A stretch of 64,000 bases of DNA from Bolinopsis microptera (lineage: Eukaryota > Ctenophora > Tentaculata > Lobata > Bolinopsidae): NCBI RefSeq assembly GCF_026151205.1, contig NC_087076.1, positions 9,276,902-9,340,901 on the forward strand. Direction: 5' to 3'. Positions within the stretch are counted from its first letter, which is position 1, and each line of letters opens with the position of its first letter. Under the pieces are notes generated by a model. It was not told the DNA's origin. It ran no database searches and saw only the letters and a program-made list of their open reading frames with translations. Shown here one piece after another: positions 48,301 through 57,204 of the stretch. The translations under genes were made by a program, and so were the position numbers.

Positions 48301-49790
48301 AACCGTTAAAAAGATGTATGTGAGTCAAGAGTTCAAGTAATTATCAAATATTTATCTCGGCCACTGCACCCAGTTCCTGACATTTCAGGGTTTGTGACCC
48401 CTATTGCCTATGTCAGGTGCTGAAGGATTGTATCAAAACCATACAATAGCATATAAAGCCCTATCGATAGCCACAAACCGCATCTTGAAAATTGCAACGT
48501 GAAAATTTGCAACAAAAAGACAAAACGAATTACCAAATTTGTATTGGTGTAGCCAAAATTACCGATTTTTGCTAATATCTCTACAAATAAGCATTTTAGA
48601 GCATATAATGATTCATAAGTCTTATATAAATGTGCTCATTGCGAATATTTTTCAGTATCGGAGAAGTTTCTACGACATTTATAGCTCGAGATACAAAAAT
48701 AATCCGGTTATTCAGGCTGCGATGAGCCAAAAAACAGTTTTTAGTGAATATCTTTAAAACTAGGCACTTGAGACCTTATATTGCTTCATAACTTATATAT
48801 AAATAAGGCTATTGCGGTTATTTTAAGCCAATATTCAAGTCTCTAAGTCTTTTAGAAGCCGAGATACAAAAATCCCAAATTTGCGACTGAGGGCAATTTA
48901 GAAATTTCGCCCTGTACGACTGGGACTAGCGATACAAAATGTGCCCCTCGGTGATTTGAGTTACCAATGACCTATTTAACCCGATTCAGTAGCAAAAAAC
49001 TCTATGCAGCGAAGTGCACACTCAACCCGTGCTTGCTACTGGAGTATTAAACCTGCGGAATTGTTGCTGTGCACCCATATCTGAAATGAAGGCTTTCAAG
49101 GCATGACAGTCACACTTAAAAAAATGTTAGGCTTCTTTTTTGCCGCCCCTACACTTTTTTTGCCGTCCTCTGGGAGAATTTAACATATAGTGGGGTCTGT
49201 GGAGCAGTTTGTAACGCCATTGTCTTTAAGGTTAGAAGTAGGAATCATGGTGCAAGATAATTGCACCATCTACGAATCACCTTATTGACTGCTCCAGTCA
49301 AAGTTTGCTGAGGTTTTGGTTTCAATACATTGTTTTGCCAGCCAAGCTCAATATTAATTTTGCTCAGATTCTCAATAGATAATAATTTATTTATTCCTCA
49401 GATTGCGAACGATGTGAGACACATCATGGAGGCACACACAGCTGCAATTCCGGCACTCCTGGAAATACCATCCAAAGAGCACCCTTATGATCCCGCTAAA
49501 GACTCAATATTGAAACGAGCCAAGGTGAGAAATGTTAAATATTTCTGCAATATTCAGCCATCTCTAGACTGTACTCCAGTGGCGTAACAAAGGGTCCCGC
49601 TGTGCAGCGATTTACACATGGCTAGCCAAGGTTTTAACCTTGAAACGAGCCCAGGATGAATATGAAACAATCCACACATGTCTTAATATTCGGTTATTTT
49701 GTGAAAATTACATTAGGGCCGGCTATTTCGAAACCCTCTGACCCTCTTTCATCTCTGCAGGGTATGTTCAATATCGACGATATGCGATAA
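39351..49790 (+). CDS. ATP6V1F: V-ATPase subunit F (ATP6V1F), 3' three exons, 5' exon not found
   Basis: Visible exons: 39,351-39,433 ([20 protein letters not shown], then GIVLINQH), 49,402-49,524 ([13 protein letters not shown]...[20 protein letters not shown]) and 49,761-49,790 (GMFNIDDMR, stop). Together they give 78 of the roughly 120 residues usual for this subunit, with canonical GT-AG sites and matching phases. Subunit F sits in the central stalk of the V1 sector and couples ATP hydrolysis to rotation of the proton-pumping membrane sector. IPSKEHPYD and the C-terminal GMF..(D/E)D(M/L)R are family hallmarks. The intron between the first two visible exons is 9,968 bp and packed with mobile elements. 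The first visible exon starts in mid-codon, so an upstream exon must supply the N-terminus; I could not find it. The host frame itself is intact. Confidence 0.93.
39885..40004 (+). repeat. 30-bp tandem repeat, four units
   Basis: Four head-to-tail units of AATAGCAGTACTGGCACAGC + AACAATAGAA. Units one to three are identical and the fourth has two changes. The array lies inside the V-ATPase F intron. There are no spacers, so this is not CRISPR-like. Confidence 0.95.
40347..40450 (+). mobile_element. Small foldback element with AACCCAAAAAAACCCAA arms, copy A
   Basis: A run of 23 G is followed by TGTAACCCAAAAAAACCCAA, a core of about 40 bp (CTCCTACCC...GGTAATACTGGGA), then TTGGGTTTTTTTGGGTT. The two arms are complementary. 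The same unit occurs in opposite orientation at 43,863-43,947, so it is a dispersed, hairpin-forming family. Confidence 0.7.
40735..42680 (-). mobile_element. Internally deleted RTE-like LINE
   Basis: On the - strand an untranslated-looking leader (about 42,680-41,830) is followed by the start of an endonuclease domain with HILALQES (about 41,705-41,680). Scrambled remnants follow, then the C-terminal RT region: [20 protein letters not shown] (about 41,300), [50 protein letters not shown] and [16 protein letters not shown]...LWRHIIES to about 40,770. This C-terminal layout is typical of RTE/BovB-like LINEs. Most of the RT (fingers, palm with YADD) is missing. A degenerate GACTT-rich tail at about 40,725-40,765 marks the 3' end. 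It lies inside the V-ATPase F intron, antisense to the gene. Confidence 0.75.
42898..43752 (+). pseudogene. Unrecognised broken ORF, possible OTU-like motif
   Basis: Three coding-like segments follow one another with stops or frame changes between. The first (42,898-43,110) is of unknown type. The second (43,135-43,410) is strongly acidic ([20 protein letters not shown]). A third region (from about 43,440) reads [15 protein letters not shown]. The DGNC-x-x-x-S/A-V pattern resembles the nucleophile box of OTU-type cysteine proteases, which some transposons carry. That is one short match and no more than a hint. It lies within the V-ATPase intron and is probably part of a mobile element. Confidence 0.35.
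43863..43947 (-). mobile_element. Small foldback element, copy B
   Basis: Same unit as 40,372-40,450 in opposite orientation: AACCCAAAAAAACCCAA, a nearly identical core with GGTAATACTGGGA, then TTGGGTTTTTTTGGGTT, ending in GGGTTACACC. The two copies are 3.5 kb apart and could pair with each other in the intron transcript. Confidence 0.75.
43948..44489. other. Intronic stretch, nothing recognised
   Basis: AT-rich intronic sequence of the V-ATPase F gene with no repeat or coding signal that I can identify. Confidence 0.5.
44490..44651. mobile_element. MITE-like element, CGACAACTGAACCCA termini
   Basis: CGACAACTGAACCCA at 44,490-44,504 faces TGGGTTCAGTTGTCCG at 44,636-44,651. A third GACAACTGAACCCA word lies inside, at 44,581, in the same sense as the left end. 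Length about 162 bp, no ORF. I could not define a target-site duplication. Confidence 0.6.
44652..46126. other. Intronic stretch with purine-rich and CpG-rich patches
   Basis: No gene. A G-rich purine patch (GGGGGAAGAAGGGGGAGGGG) lies at about 45,418-45,460. A CpG-dense patch (GCGCAGCGCGTACGCGACGCG) at about 45,931-45,952 runs into an ACGTACGT repeat. The rest is unremarkable intron sequence. Confidence 0.5.
46127..47541 (+). repeat. Left arm of a foldback element in the V-ATPase F intron
   Basis: About 1.4 kb that is the near-perfect reverse complement of 47,694-49,047. The outer ends read TACTCCAGTAGCA in both directions and are flanked by TTA on each side. The arm holds two diverged subrepeats of about 150 bp (about 46,302-46,449 and 46,474-46,623), each with TTTTGTATCTCG, TTTATATA and ACTTATGAA words. 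It also holds an AT-rich self-complementary patch (GATATAGATATATCTATATC, about 47,101) that the right arm lacks. No protein of a transposase type is encoded. Confidence 0.92.
47542..47693. other. Loop of the foldback element
   Basis: About 150 bp between the two arms. It carries short GC-richer words in series (GCCCCAGGACCTCTGGC, GTCCCAGAACTTCGGGC, and CCCAC...GCCCC types). A related GCCCCAGAACCTCACGC occurs within the arms. Confidence 0.75.
47694..49047 (-). repeat. Right arm of a foldback element in the V-ATPase F intron
   Basis: Reverse complement of 46,127-47,541, with only scattered single-base changes and two short length differences. One is the missing AT patch near 48,080; the other is about 20 bp absent next to the loop. 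The outer end is GGAGTA, followed by TTA. The paired ORFs seen in both arms are mirror images of non-coding sequence. Confidence 0.92.
49048..49401 (+). other. Intronic stretch before the V-ATPase F penultimate exon
   Basis: Ordinary sequence containing a 9-bp hairpin, ATGGTGCAA/TTGCACCAT, at about 49,248-49,270, and a TTATTCCTCAG acceptor at the exon edge. Confidence 0.5.
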
Positions 49791-50382
49791 AAGGTAGTGA
49801 GATCCAAGTTAGCCTGAAAGAGATATTGTACAAAGAACAGACTTTAATTGTGCATTTAAGAGACTCAAAAACAATATTATCAATCAATTCTCGAATATTC
49901 TAAAATCCATTTGGGTGCTGTTTATTATTCTTAAGTTAATTTCTGATTAATTTCCAATGTTTAGATCTATAAAAAGTGTTGAAGCAGCTGGTCTGCCTAT
50001 TTTTGTAGCTTGTATGTTAATTTCAATTGATTTCCTTACTTCAGCAATACAATTTATTTATTGGTAACTGCCACTCACTTTATGTTGAGCGATTATAAAG
50101 CAATTTGTTTACTGTTCAATTCCAGTATCATATTCCTTATGAATAGTGTGGCGTAGTTAAAGGATGCTAACTCTGCTATATGCCGGACCATAGGTGCAGA
50201 TTTCGTTTTGAGGTGAACTTTTAAGTTCCCGAGAAATTTTCTTAAGTTTGTTTTTTTCCTCCTCGGGCACATTCGTAACCTACGGGCCAGGTAAACCTAA
50301 ACTACATATTGACCGTTATGTACGTCGGTATCTGTTGAGGAGCCAAATCATCTGAAAAGCCCTTAACCTATATTTTGCTCAG
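49791..50382 (+). other. 3' flank of V-ATPase F
   Basis: AT-rich, no ORF, no perfect AATAAA seen. It presumably includes the 3' UTR. Confidence 0.45.
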
Positions 50383-50545
50383 GCATGTAGCCAGGATTTT
50401 TCTTTGGGGGGGGGGGGGGGGCTGTCGGGGAGCGAAGCTGCAAGCTGTGGTAGGGGTCTGGGGGCGCGGCCCCCAGCGGGGTCCAGGTAATGGGCGGACC
50501 ACATTGGCGGGGGCTAGGGGGGCGCAGCCCCCCGGAAAAATTTTG
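50383..50545 (+). mobile_element. GC-rich dispersed-repeat fragment with G16 run
   Basis: Starts GGCATGTAGCCAGGATTTTTC, then a run of 16 G, then short mirror words (GGGGGCGCGGCCCCC and GGGGGGCGCAGCCCCCC, each able to form a hairpin), ending GGAAAAATTTTGCGAAA. From general knowledge, similar gene-free GC-rich modules ending in CCCCCGGAAAATTTT are common transposon fragments in invertebrate genomes. I cannot name the family from this fragment. Confidence 0.5.
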
Positions 50546-50901
50546 CGAAATAGGGTGTTTTAGGCTAAATTGAAAGTTTAATGAATTTACAAAAATGTAT
50601 GGTTTGGCATAATCATTGCCTACAATCCTGACCTGAGTAATTTACCCCTTTGAGACTTTATTTTGGGTTGAAAATTAAGTTTATCGAGAGGAAGTGAAAA
50701 ATCTCTGGTTCAAATTTGGATTTGAAGCCATGTTTAATTTTTTCTGTTAGAGGTCAATTTTTTGCGCAGAAAGCGTTCGATTTTAGGGGAAAAAAATTTA
50801 TGTTTGCTTTTAATTTGTATGGTGCCGACGGCACCTGAAATCGAAGAAATCTGCAGGGGTGTGCCGGACGTCCTATTAAGTAGATGGCCCCTAAGGAGTA
50901 A

Positions 50902-50993
50902 GGACACGTTCGTTTCATAGTGTGACAAAGTTGACCACACTGCCTTTTGATAGGGTTACTAATATTTACTAATATCCTCAAATGAACGTGTCC
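50902..50993. repeat. 92-bp imperfect inverted repeat
   Basis: GGACACGTTCGTTT (50,902-50,915) faces AAATGAACGTGTCC (50,980-50,993). It is a small hairpin or MITE remnant; flanking duplications were not resolved. Confidence 0.55.
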
Positions 50994-51277
50994 GTAAACG
51001 GACTTCATCCAATTATTGTGATCCGATTCCACCATCATGATACTGATTGAACTACCCAACTACTAGTTACATAAGCAACGACAAGGATAAAGAACTATAT
51101 ATCTATCTCGAACATTCAACAGAGGTTTAAAAGAGTAAACGGCTAAACGCTGCAGAGTTTCTCGCTTTGTAGGCGACTGCCATATTTCCCATCCGAAACT
51201 GGGTTAAATTTTATACACATAACACGCACGTGTTTATCGTCTGTACTGGTTTTATACATGTAATATTGTGGTCTAAC

Positions 51278-51283
51278 TTCAAG
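51278..51283 (-). terminator. Poly(A) signal for the 274-residue ORF
   Basis: TTTATT on the + strand, i.e. AATAAA on the - strand, about 9 bp after the stop codon of the ORF at 51,292-52,116. Confidence 0.6.
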
Positions 51284-51291
51284 TTCTTTAT

Positions 51292-52116
51292 TCAATTATC
51301 CCACAGAAAAAATCGTTTTAAAACCGTTCGTGGGAGTCCCCATACTCCCAGAAATATCCATCTAGCGAAGCAATAAATAGTTCGTTGTTCTACCTTTTGA
51401 CTGTCACGTTTCGGAGTTGGATTTGTTTCCAATGTCTGATATTGACCACAAAGATTGTCGTGCCTTTTTTCTTCATTCAGAATTCTGAATTCATCATTCA
51501 AGTAGTCTATTTCTGCGTTGGCCTTCTGTAAGAGTATCGAAATTCTAGAAATTTCATCCACGAGAAGAGTGCACTTCTGACACTCCGTGTTTTTAAGGAT
51601 ATCACATTGAACTGCCACGTGTTTGGTCCTTTGTCTCGAACAAAATGTGCTGTAAATACCTCCGACATATTTCTCGTCGTCCGTTATGTTTGGGATCATT
51701 CGGAGTTCCCCCTCCGGTGAGATATCCGTGATGTCAATATCAAATGTTTCGCTATCTGTCGCCGTGACATCAAATAACCTTCGTTGACATAGGACGCTCT
51801 CGTCGTACTCTACACAGGTTGTTGGTGACATAATTTCTTGAAATATGCTGGAGGCCCCAAGTTTACTCTCTGATCCGCAGGATTCCAGACTATCCCACTG
51901 TTTTAAATTCGTCAAACTTGCTGGTCTTCTCAGCTCGGTTTCCTCCATTATTGTGTACAATAGCCTTTCAGTGTGGGGACTTTCTTTCTCACCCTCGGAG
52001 ATTGTCGTGTATTCGGAGTATTTACAAGATTGTTCCACATTTATTAACTCACTTAGGTCTAGTCCTATAGGCTCGCCGGAGAAACTTGTTATCTGCATCT
52101 CCTCGTTCTCCTCCAT
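51292..52116 (-). CDS. Hypothetical 274-residue coiled-coil protein, single exon
   Basis: Longest uninterrupted ORF in the window outside the conserved genes. The start context is AAAAATGGAGG, and AATAAA lies directly after the stop on the same strand (51,283-51,278), which supports a real transcript. The protein is acidic and serine/threonine-rich in its first 160 residues. A C-x-x-C pair lies at residues 179-182, a heptad-like coiled coil at about 183-218, and a basic, aromatic, hydrophobic tail at 247-274 (FARWIFLGVWGLP...) that might be an amphipathic or membrane-associating helix. No signal peptide is seen. I do not recognise the family. A fragment corresponding to the coiled-coil segment is repeated at 56,294-56,390, so part of the gene has been duplicated. 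It may be a lineage-restricted gene, or the last exon of a longer one if an upstream acceptor is used. Confidence 0.55.
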   Translation of the reverse strand: MEENEEMQITSFSGEPIGLDLSELINVEQSCKYSEYTTISEGEKESPHTERLLYTIMEETELRRPASLTNLKQWDSLESCGSESKLGASSIFQEIMSPTTCVEYDESVLCQRRLFDVTATDSETFDIDITDISPEGELRMIPNITDDEKYVGGIYSTFCSRQRTKHVAVQCDILKNTECQKCTLLVDEISRISILLQKANAEIDYLNDEFRILNEEKRHDNLCGQYQTLETNPTPKRDSQKVEQRTIYCFARWIFLGVWGLPRTVLKRFFLWDN

Positions 52117-53397
52117 TTTTATTTGGTATCCAGATTTTTCTTACTTCTGATTTCTCCCTCGGTAATTGTTTTGGTAACAGGACATAGCAACGGATTTTTA
52201 CTTCCTAGTCAGCTTAATTAGCTAAAATACTTGTTAGGTGTTAATGGAATTATAATCACTCCAAAATAATGTACTGCCGATTATAATTTAGCTGTGCTGA
52301 TCACGATTGGCAAATCGCCAGAACTTAAAATATGTGGATAAAAATATGTGGAAAATTAAGCAATACAAGTTTAGTCGCGTGTAATGTATATTCATTGGTC
52401 GATCGAAATGATGATAGAAAGGACGGTTGAATGATGCGATATTTGGTCAATAAAATACAATTTGCGGATTTTATCTATCTCTATTCACTATTATAATCAC
52501 TTAACAAGCATATTTGTATACTTGTTTAGTTTACAAACGTTAGCAAAGAGAATCCACAGCTTGTATTGACGGAATGCAGTATTGTGCAATAGTTCTTTCA
52601 ACCGACTTTTGAACCAACCTTTCAATCTAAAATGAATACGCTATTTAGCTATACTAACTAAAGGTGCTATCTTATTCTATTCAATGAAGTTGTTTTATTT
52701 ATAGTATGAATTTCGATATTCATATAAATGTAAAAACAAAGCTTCTTGAAATCGAACTAAAAATGGGAGATGGCGTATTAAAAATAAAATACGATACAAG
52801 GTAGAAAATCCGAAGTGCATGGTTTTCGTGCAACAAAGTTGATAATACAGATGTATATATAGACAGCTTGACGTTACAAAGGATTCGCATCATTCTAAAA
52901 TGTATAAATAAGTTCGATCGAGCGACAAAATGCTTATAGTGAGAGAGGAAATTGAAAAGTAACGTGTCAAAATGGAGGAGTTACAATTGGAGTTATGATT
53001 TCCCTGCTTTTCATTATTTCGTAAACATGACATGCAGCTAAGTAAAATATACTCGATGACGCTTTATATATGATACATATTATATGTTATATACTCTTTA
53101 TATACTCTATAAATATATTGTATGAAGCAATTCTGGCATTCTATCGCATGGAGTTGAACTAATGAGTATACTTGAGATTTGAGATTTCCTAAAAATACAC
53201 TTACAGTACGGAACATTCATATTTCGTGGCTGACATTTTTGGCGCATGAATAAAGCAAGTCCTACGAATGATATAGCAAATATCTATTACTGTTTAGGAA
53301 TCAAGTATCGACCTTAAGGTAAAAATGATGTACTGGTAGCTAATGTCAAGAATACGGTTAAAATCAACACTCACACTAAGGGCCCATGCTTGTGCAG
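52117..53397. other. Intergenic stretch, nothing recognised
   Basis: AT-rich. Presumably contains the promoter of the - strand ORF ending at 51,292 and any upstream intron of the possible exon at 53,398. No repeat of note. Confidence 0.45.
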
Positions 53398-53522
53398 GAG
53401 CTGCATTTGCACTCAATATCTGTGTTTTGGTGACCCTCAGGTCCTTTGGTTACATACATTTTGTCCGAGACAACTTCAACTTTGACAATCCATGCTTAGA
53501 GGACAATATTATATTTAACTAA
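53398..53522 (+). CDS. Possible terminal exon of an unrecognised gene
   Basis: After the acceptor-like GCTTGTGCAG the sequence reads AAFALNICVLVTLRSFGYIH and then FVRDNFNFDNPC...IIFN, then TAA (53,520). AATAAA follows at 53,568-53,573. The first part is hydrophobic enough for a membrane segment and the tail is polar. An acceptor, open frame, stop and nearby poly(A) signal together suggest a 3' terminal exon, but I found no upstream exon and recognise no family. Confidence 0.3.
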
Positions 53523-53843
53523 TTCATTGTGTAAACTTGTATGTAATTGACTGATTTGAAAGATTTCAATAAAAAAAGCTCTGCCTCTAGTAATACAATA
53601 TGACTGTTAAAAGGGTAAAATGATAAGGTATTACAACTAGGAGTAGGTGTACACTGTACAAATACAATAGGGAGGTTCATAATAACAAAATATTGTTAAG
53701 TTATTGCTACCTCCGGCTTATCTGTGATCTGTTGTTCCCAAGGTCCATTAACTATCAAACTAATTTTAGAGCTTCAAGTTCAACTCGAACAGGAAACACT
53801 GGCACAGGCCCCGCCCATATTTTATGATTGTGAGTGATTATTA

Positions 53844-53909
53844 TTAGTGATTATGAGTGCATATATCTGATATCGCACACTGTACAATATATTCGCTCAT
53901 AATCACTAA
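53844..53909. repeat. 16-bp inverted repeat
   Basis: TTAGTGATTATGAGTG (53,844-53,859) faces CGCTCATAATCACTAA (53,894-53,909), 15 of 16 bases complementary, with a 34-bp spacer. Confidence 0.6.
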
Positions 53910-54098
53910 ATAACATCAACAAACTCACTTTATCGTTTAATGAAATTTGATCGTGCACATACATTAAACACGAATATTTATCAACAAATTTACTTAAAAT
54001 TAACCCTAACTCTCGTATGTATAGACCTTAAAGTTACATCAAAAGTATCTAAGCGTTTTTATTCAGCCTAAGTTTGTACTTCCTACAGTAGTAGCAGG

Positions 54099-54140
54099 CT
54101 CAGAGGCACAACCTCAGAGGAACAACCTCAGAGGCACAAC
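54099..54140 (+). repeat. 14-bp tandem repeat, three units
   Basis: Three units of CTCAGAGGCACAAC (the second with one change). Confidence 0.85.
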
Positions 54141-54636
54141 CTGGACTCTAAATAATGTGATTTGCCTGGGCATCTGCAATCTTGTACGATTATGGTCCCC
54201 TATATGATAAGATTCATCGTTTTGGTGATGAATCGTGTCATCCAGCAGTGAGAGTGCTTGGTGCCAATGTTTCCTTTCAGCTATCACTTACAAGTTACAG
54301 TGATCATAGTTGAATTCCTTTTCTCAAATCTTTGTTTTAACAGTGTATCTGTAGAAAAAACGGGAAAATTTCAGTTATCATCTATTTTTGCAGCTAATAG
54401 TAATCTCATCACCTCCTCAGGCTCAAATGAAGTTAAGCTAGTTACATTGAGCTGTTGCATCATATTTTTACTCCTCGCTCCACATGAGGCTTATGTAATT
54501 TTTCAGAGCGTTTAAAGAAAAAATGTATACTATAACTGTTAAAACGGTTAGACTTTAATATATCAAATTCGGTGGACTGAAAGATCAGCAAAGAAGGGCG
54601 CGATTGGATTTCACCCACTCTTCAAAGTTTCATACA
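54141..54636. other. Intergenic stretch, nothing certain
   Basis: Contains an 85-codon open frame (54,258-54,515, +) with hydrophobic stretches and no recognised similarity. I do not call it a gene. Confidence 0.4.
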
Positions 54637-54644
54637 GTATAAAC

Positions 54645-55805
54645 TAGGCTATCCATTATCGGTATGAAATCTTTTATCTAGATAAACAGATAAATATTTA
54701 GGTTTTATCTAAATAAAACCGATAAAACCGATAATTTTTCTGCTGAAGGCCAATGCCAAAATGTTTTCCGAATTTCGCAAAAACTAATTGTCGACTTTTA
54801 TTACTGTTTACCAGTAATCTTGCTAAAGTACCACTTCCTTTCTTTTGAAAATATTAGAGCATCAGTTTTCTTCTCCGGGGAGCAGAAGTGTACCAGTTTT
54901 CTTCAAAACAGTAGACCAACGGTTTTCTTCTCCTAAGAACAGTAGTGTACCAGTTCTCTTCAAACAGTAGACCACCGGTTTTCTTCTCCTGAGAACAGTA
55001 GTATACTAGTTCTCTTCAAAACAGTAGACCCCACCGGTTTTCTTTTCCTGAGAACAGTAACGCACTAGTTCTCCTCAAAACAGTAGACCCCACCGGTTTT
55101 CTTTTCCTGAGAACAGTAACGCACTAGTTCTCTTCAAAACAGTAGACCACCGGTTTTCTTCTCCTGAGAACAGTAGTGTACTACTACTAGTTCTCTTCAA
55201 ACCAGTAGACCAAGGGTTTCCTTCTCCTGAGAACAGTAGTGCACCAAATACCAATTCTCCTCGAAACAGTCAAGCATTAAAGTGATTCAGTGAACCGTTT
55301 TCTTATCCTGTTGATAACTTGGAGCAACAGATTCCTTCTCCTGAAGACAATGTTTCACGCCCAGAACACTTACAGAATTCAATTGAGTGCCCTGCCGGTA
55401 ATTTTGACTCTTGTTAACAGTAACATGCTCGTTCCCGTTTCCAGAATAATTATAAGGTAAAACGCCAATACCCTCAAGAGAACAATGTCAATAACCTTCT
55501 CTGGATTTCAACAGTTCATACAGTTCTACAGTTCCATAGGTATACAAATGTAAATAAACCTCACATCTAAGTAAACCACCTCTTATATCATACTAGAAAA
55601 CGTTTGGGACTGTTTCTTGGATTACTTGGAAAGGCAAAAACACTAATATTTCTTTACAATTTTACGGTATTGTGGCAGTATTTTCGGTAATATCTAGTAA
55701 ATTTTTATACCGATAAAAATATGTTTTATCTAGATAAACAGATAACTTTTTTAAACGAATTATCGGAGATAATTATCGGTTACGATTATCGGAGTGGATA
55801 GCCTA
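54645..55805. mobile_element. Non-autonomous hAT-type element (MITE) with perfect 8-bp TSD
   Basis: Terminal inverted repeats start TAGGCTATCCA at both ends. The flanking 8 bp, GTATAAAC, are identical at 54,637-54,644 and 55,806-55,813 and fit the nTnnnnAn pattern of hAT target duplications. Subterminal ACCGATAA/TTATCGG words recur at both ends, and TTTTATCTAGATAAACAGAT also occurs near each end, in the same orientation. The element is 1,161 bp long and encodes no transposase. Its middle is a minisatellite with units of about 56-62 bp. Superfamily assignment rests on TSD length and TIR form only. Confidence 0.88.
54863..55350 (+). repeat. Minisatellite inside the hAT-type element, about 8 units
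   Basis: Units of 56-62 bp containing CCGGTTTTCTTCTCCTGAGAA, CAGTAGT and CTAGTTCTCTTCAAAACAGTA. GGTTTT-type unit starts fall at 54,921, 54,977, 55,036, 55,095, 55,152, 55,214 and 55,296. The outer units are the most diverged. Confidence 0.9.
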
Positions 55806-55813
55806 GTATAAAC

Positions 55814-56293
55814 CTTTTTTATGTAGCTCTTATGGACAAATGCACTTTTTGTTGCATTTAAGCTCAATTAAAATTAGATAATAATTTAAACAAACTACCA
55901 TTACGAAGTTCTGAACAAAATTAAACAGCACAGTGCCGCTATAAATGCCCTACAAAACATCTGATGAGTCCACAATAACATTAACGTTAACAAGTAATAA
56001 ATATTTCGCTGCACTTATTCGTATAATTATTAAACTTAATATAGTAAACAATATTATTCCATGTTGCGTGATTACGTAGCTAAGTTACATTAACTGCCTT
56101 TGTTCTTTGACGAACCGAAATTGTTTCGGCCATTTCAAGTCTTATGATATAATTTAATAAACGTTGGTTCTGTAATAAAACTATAAAATGAATAAAACGC
56201 ACTTTTTAATGCATTTAAGCTCAATTAAAGTTTAAAATATAGTTTTTGATCTGTTTTAAATATCTGATATAATTGACCTCTTATGCGATTCAT
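55814..56293. other. Intergenic stretch, nothing recognised
   Basis: AT-rich, no ORF of note. CACTTTTTGTTGCATTTAAGC (about 55,843) and a similar word at about 56,199 repeat in the same orientation with AATTAAA after each. Confidence 0.45.
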
Positions 56294-56390
56294 GCCGTGC
56301 CTTTTTTCTTCATGATGCAGAATCCTGAATTTATCATTCAAGTAGTCTATTTCTGTGTTGGCCTTCTGGAAGTGTAAGAGTTTCAAAATT
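56294..56390 (-). pseudogene. Duplicated fragment of the 274-residue ORF
   Basis: GTGCCTTTTTTCTTCAT, TCATTCAAGTAGTCTATTTC and GTTGGCCTTCTG match 51,462-51,545 in the same orientation with several changes. The match covers the coiled-coil codons (about residues 190-218) and carries indels that break the frame. Confidence 0.75.
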
Positions 56391-57204
56391 CCAACTGCAA
56401 TTCAAGAACAAAGAATTTCGAGGTGGTTACACCACGCACGATCAATTACTCCTACAGTACAGTGTACTTGTACCAGTAACTATTTCGAATGAAAAGTGTG
56501 GCACTTGACTCGTGTTCGATCATTCTAGCCTTAGGCCTGCTGAACTTAGGCCTGCAGAATATTAACATATCCGCCACTATTTTCTATGATAATGAGTGGG
56601 ATCCGTGCATGATGGCGATCAGCCGTACTTTGAATGCTTGTAAAATGCATGATAGCTCGGTCAAACTGCAATTTCAACTATAAAATCCGAGCTGAAACTG
56701 TACAAACTAAAGTTAAACCACACTAACATTTAATTATAATTAACAGAAATAACGGCCAGTGCTCGAGAATTGTGATTAGTCCTGTAAATCACCACTATGC
56801 ACTATAATTTTGTAATGGTGCCCACGTGTTATATATAATACAGCTGTATCATTACCATAGTGCGAACTGTGTCATCACATAGGATGTGTTCGTACACTTC
56901 TCTCATATTGATATACTTATAGTGAAGTGTAAGAGTAATGTACAGATTTGAGATTCAAAATTATGATTGGACAGAAATGGTGAGCGGGCATTGCCATTAT
57001 TATGAATATCAGAAAGGGCAAATTGCTGAAATAAGGCCGTGCCATTTGGACAGTACATACCTTCTGCGGAGACTGTAACAGTAATATAACTTTTGAAGAA
57101 ACTTTGAAAACTCAAAAAACATACTTTTAGTTAATTGCACAAATTAAAGTAAAATGAGTTATAAATATAGCTACATACTGATTTTAACAAAAATTGAGGC
57201 GTAT
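56391..57204. other. Intergenic stretch, nothing certain
   Basis: Contains a 64-codon open frame (56,489-56,683, +) beginning MKSVALDSCSIILALGLLNL, which looks like a signal peptide or membrane segment but has no support beyond length. Confidence 0.35.

Noticed and set aside
49248-49270. 9-bp hairpin ATGGTGCAA/TTGCACCAT
   Set aside because: Short, single and near an intron end; no evidence of function.
54258-54515. 85-codon hydrophobic ORF
   Set aside because: Only length supports it; no splice sites, family or poly(A) signal in a sensible position.
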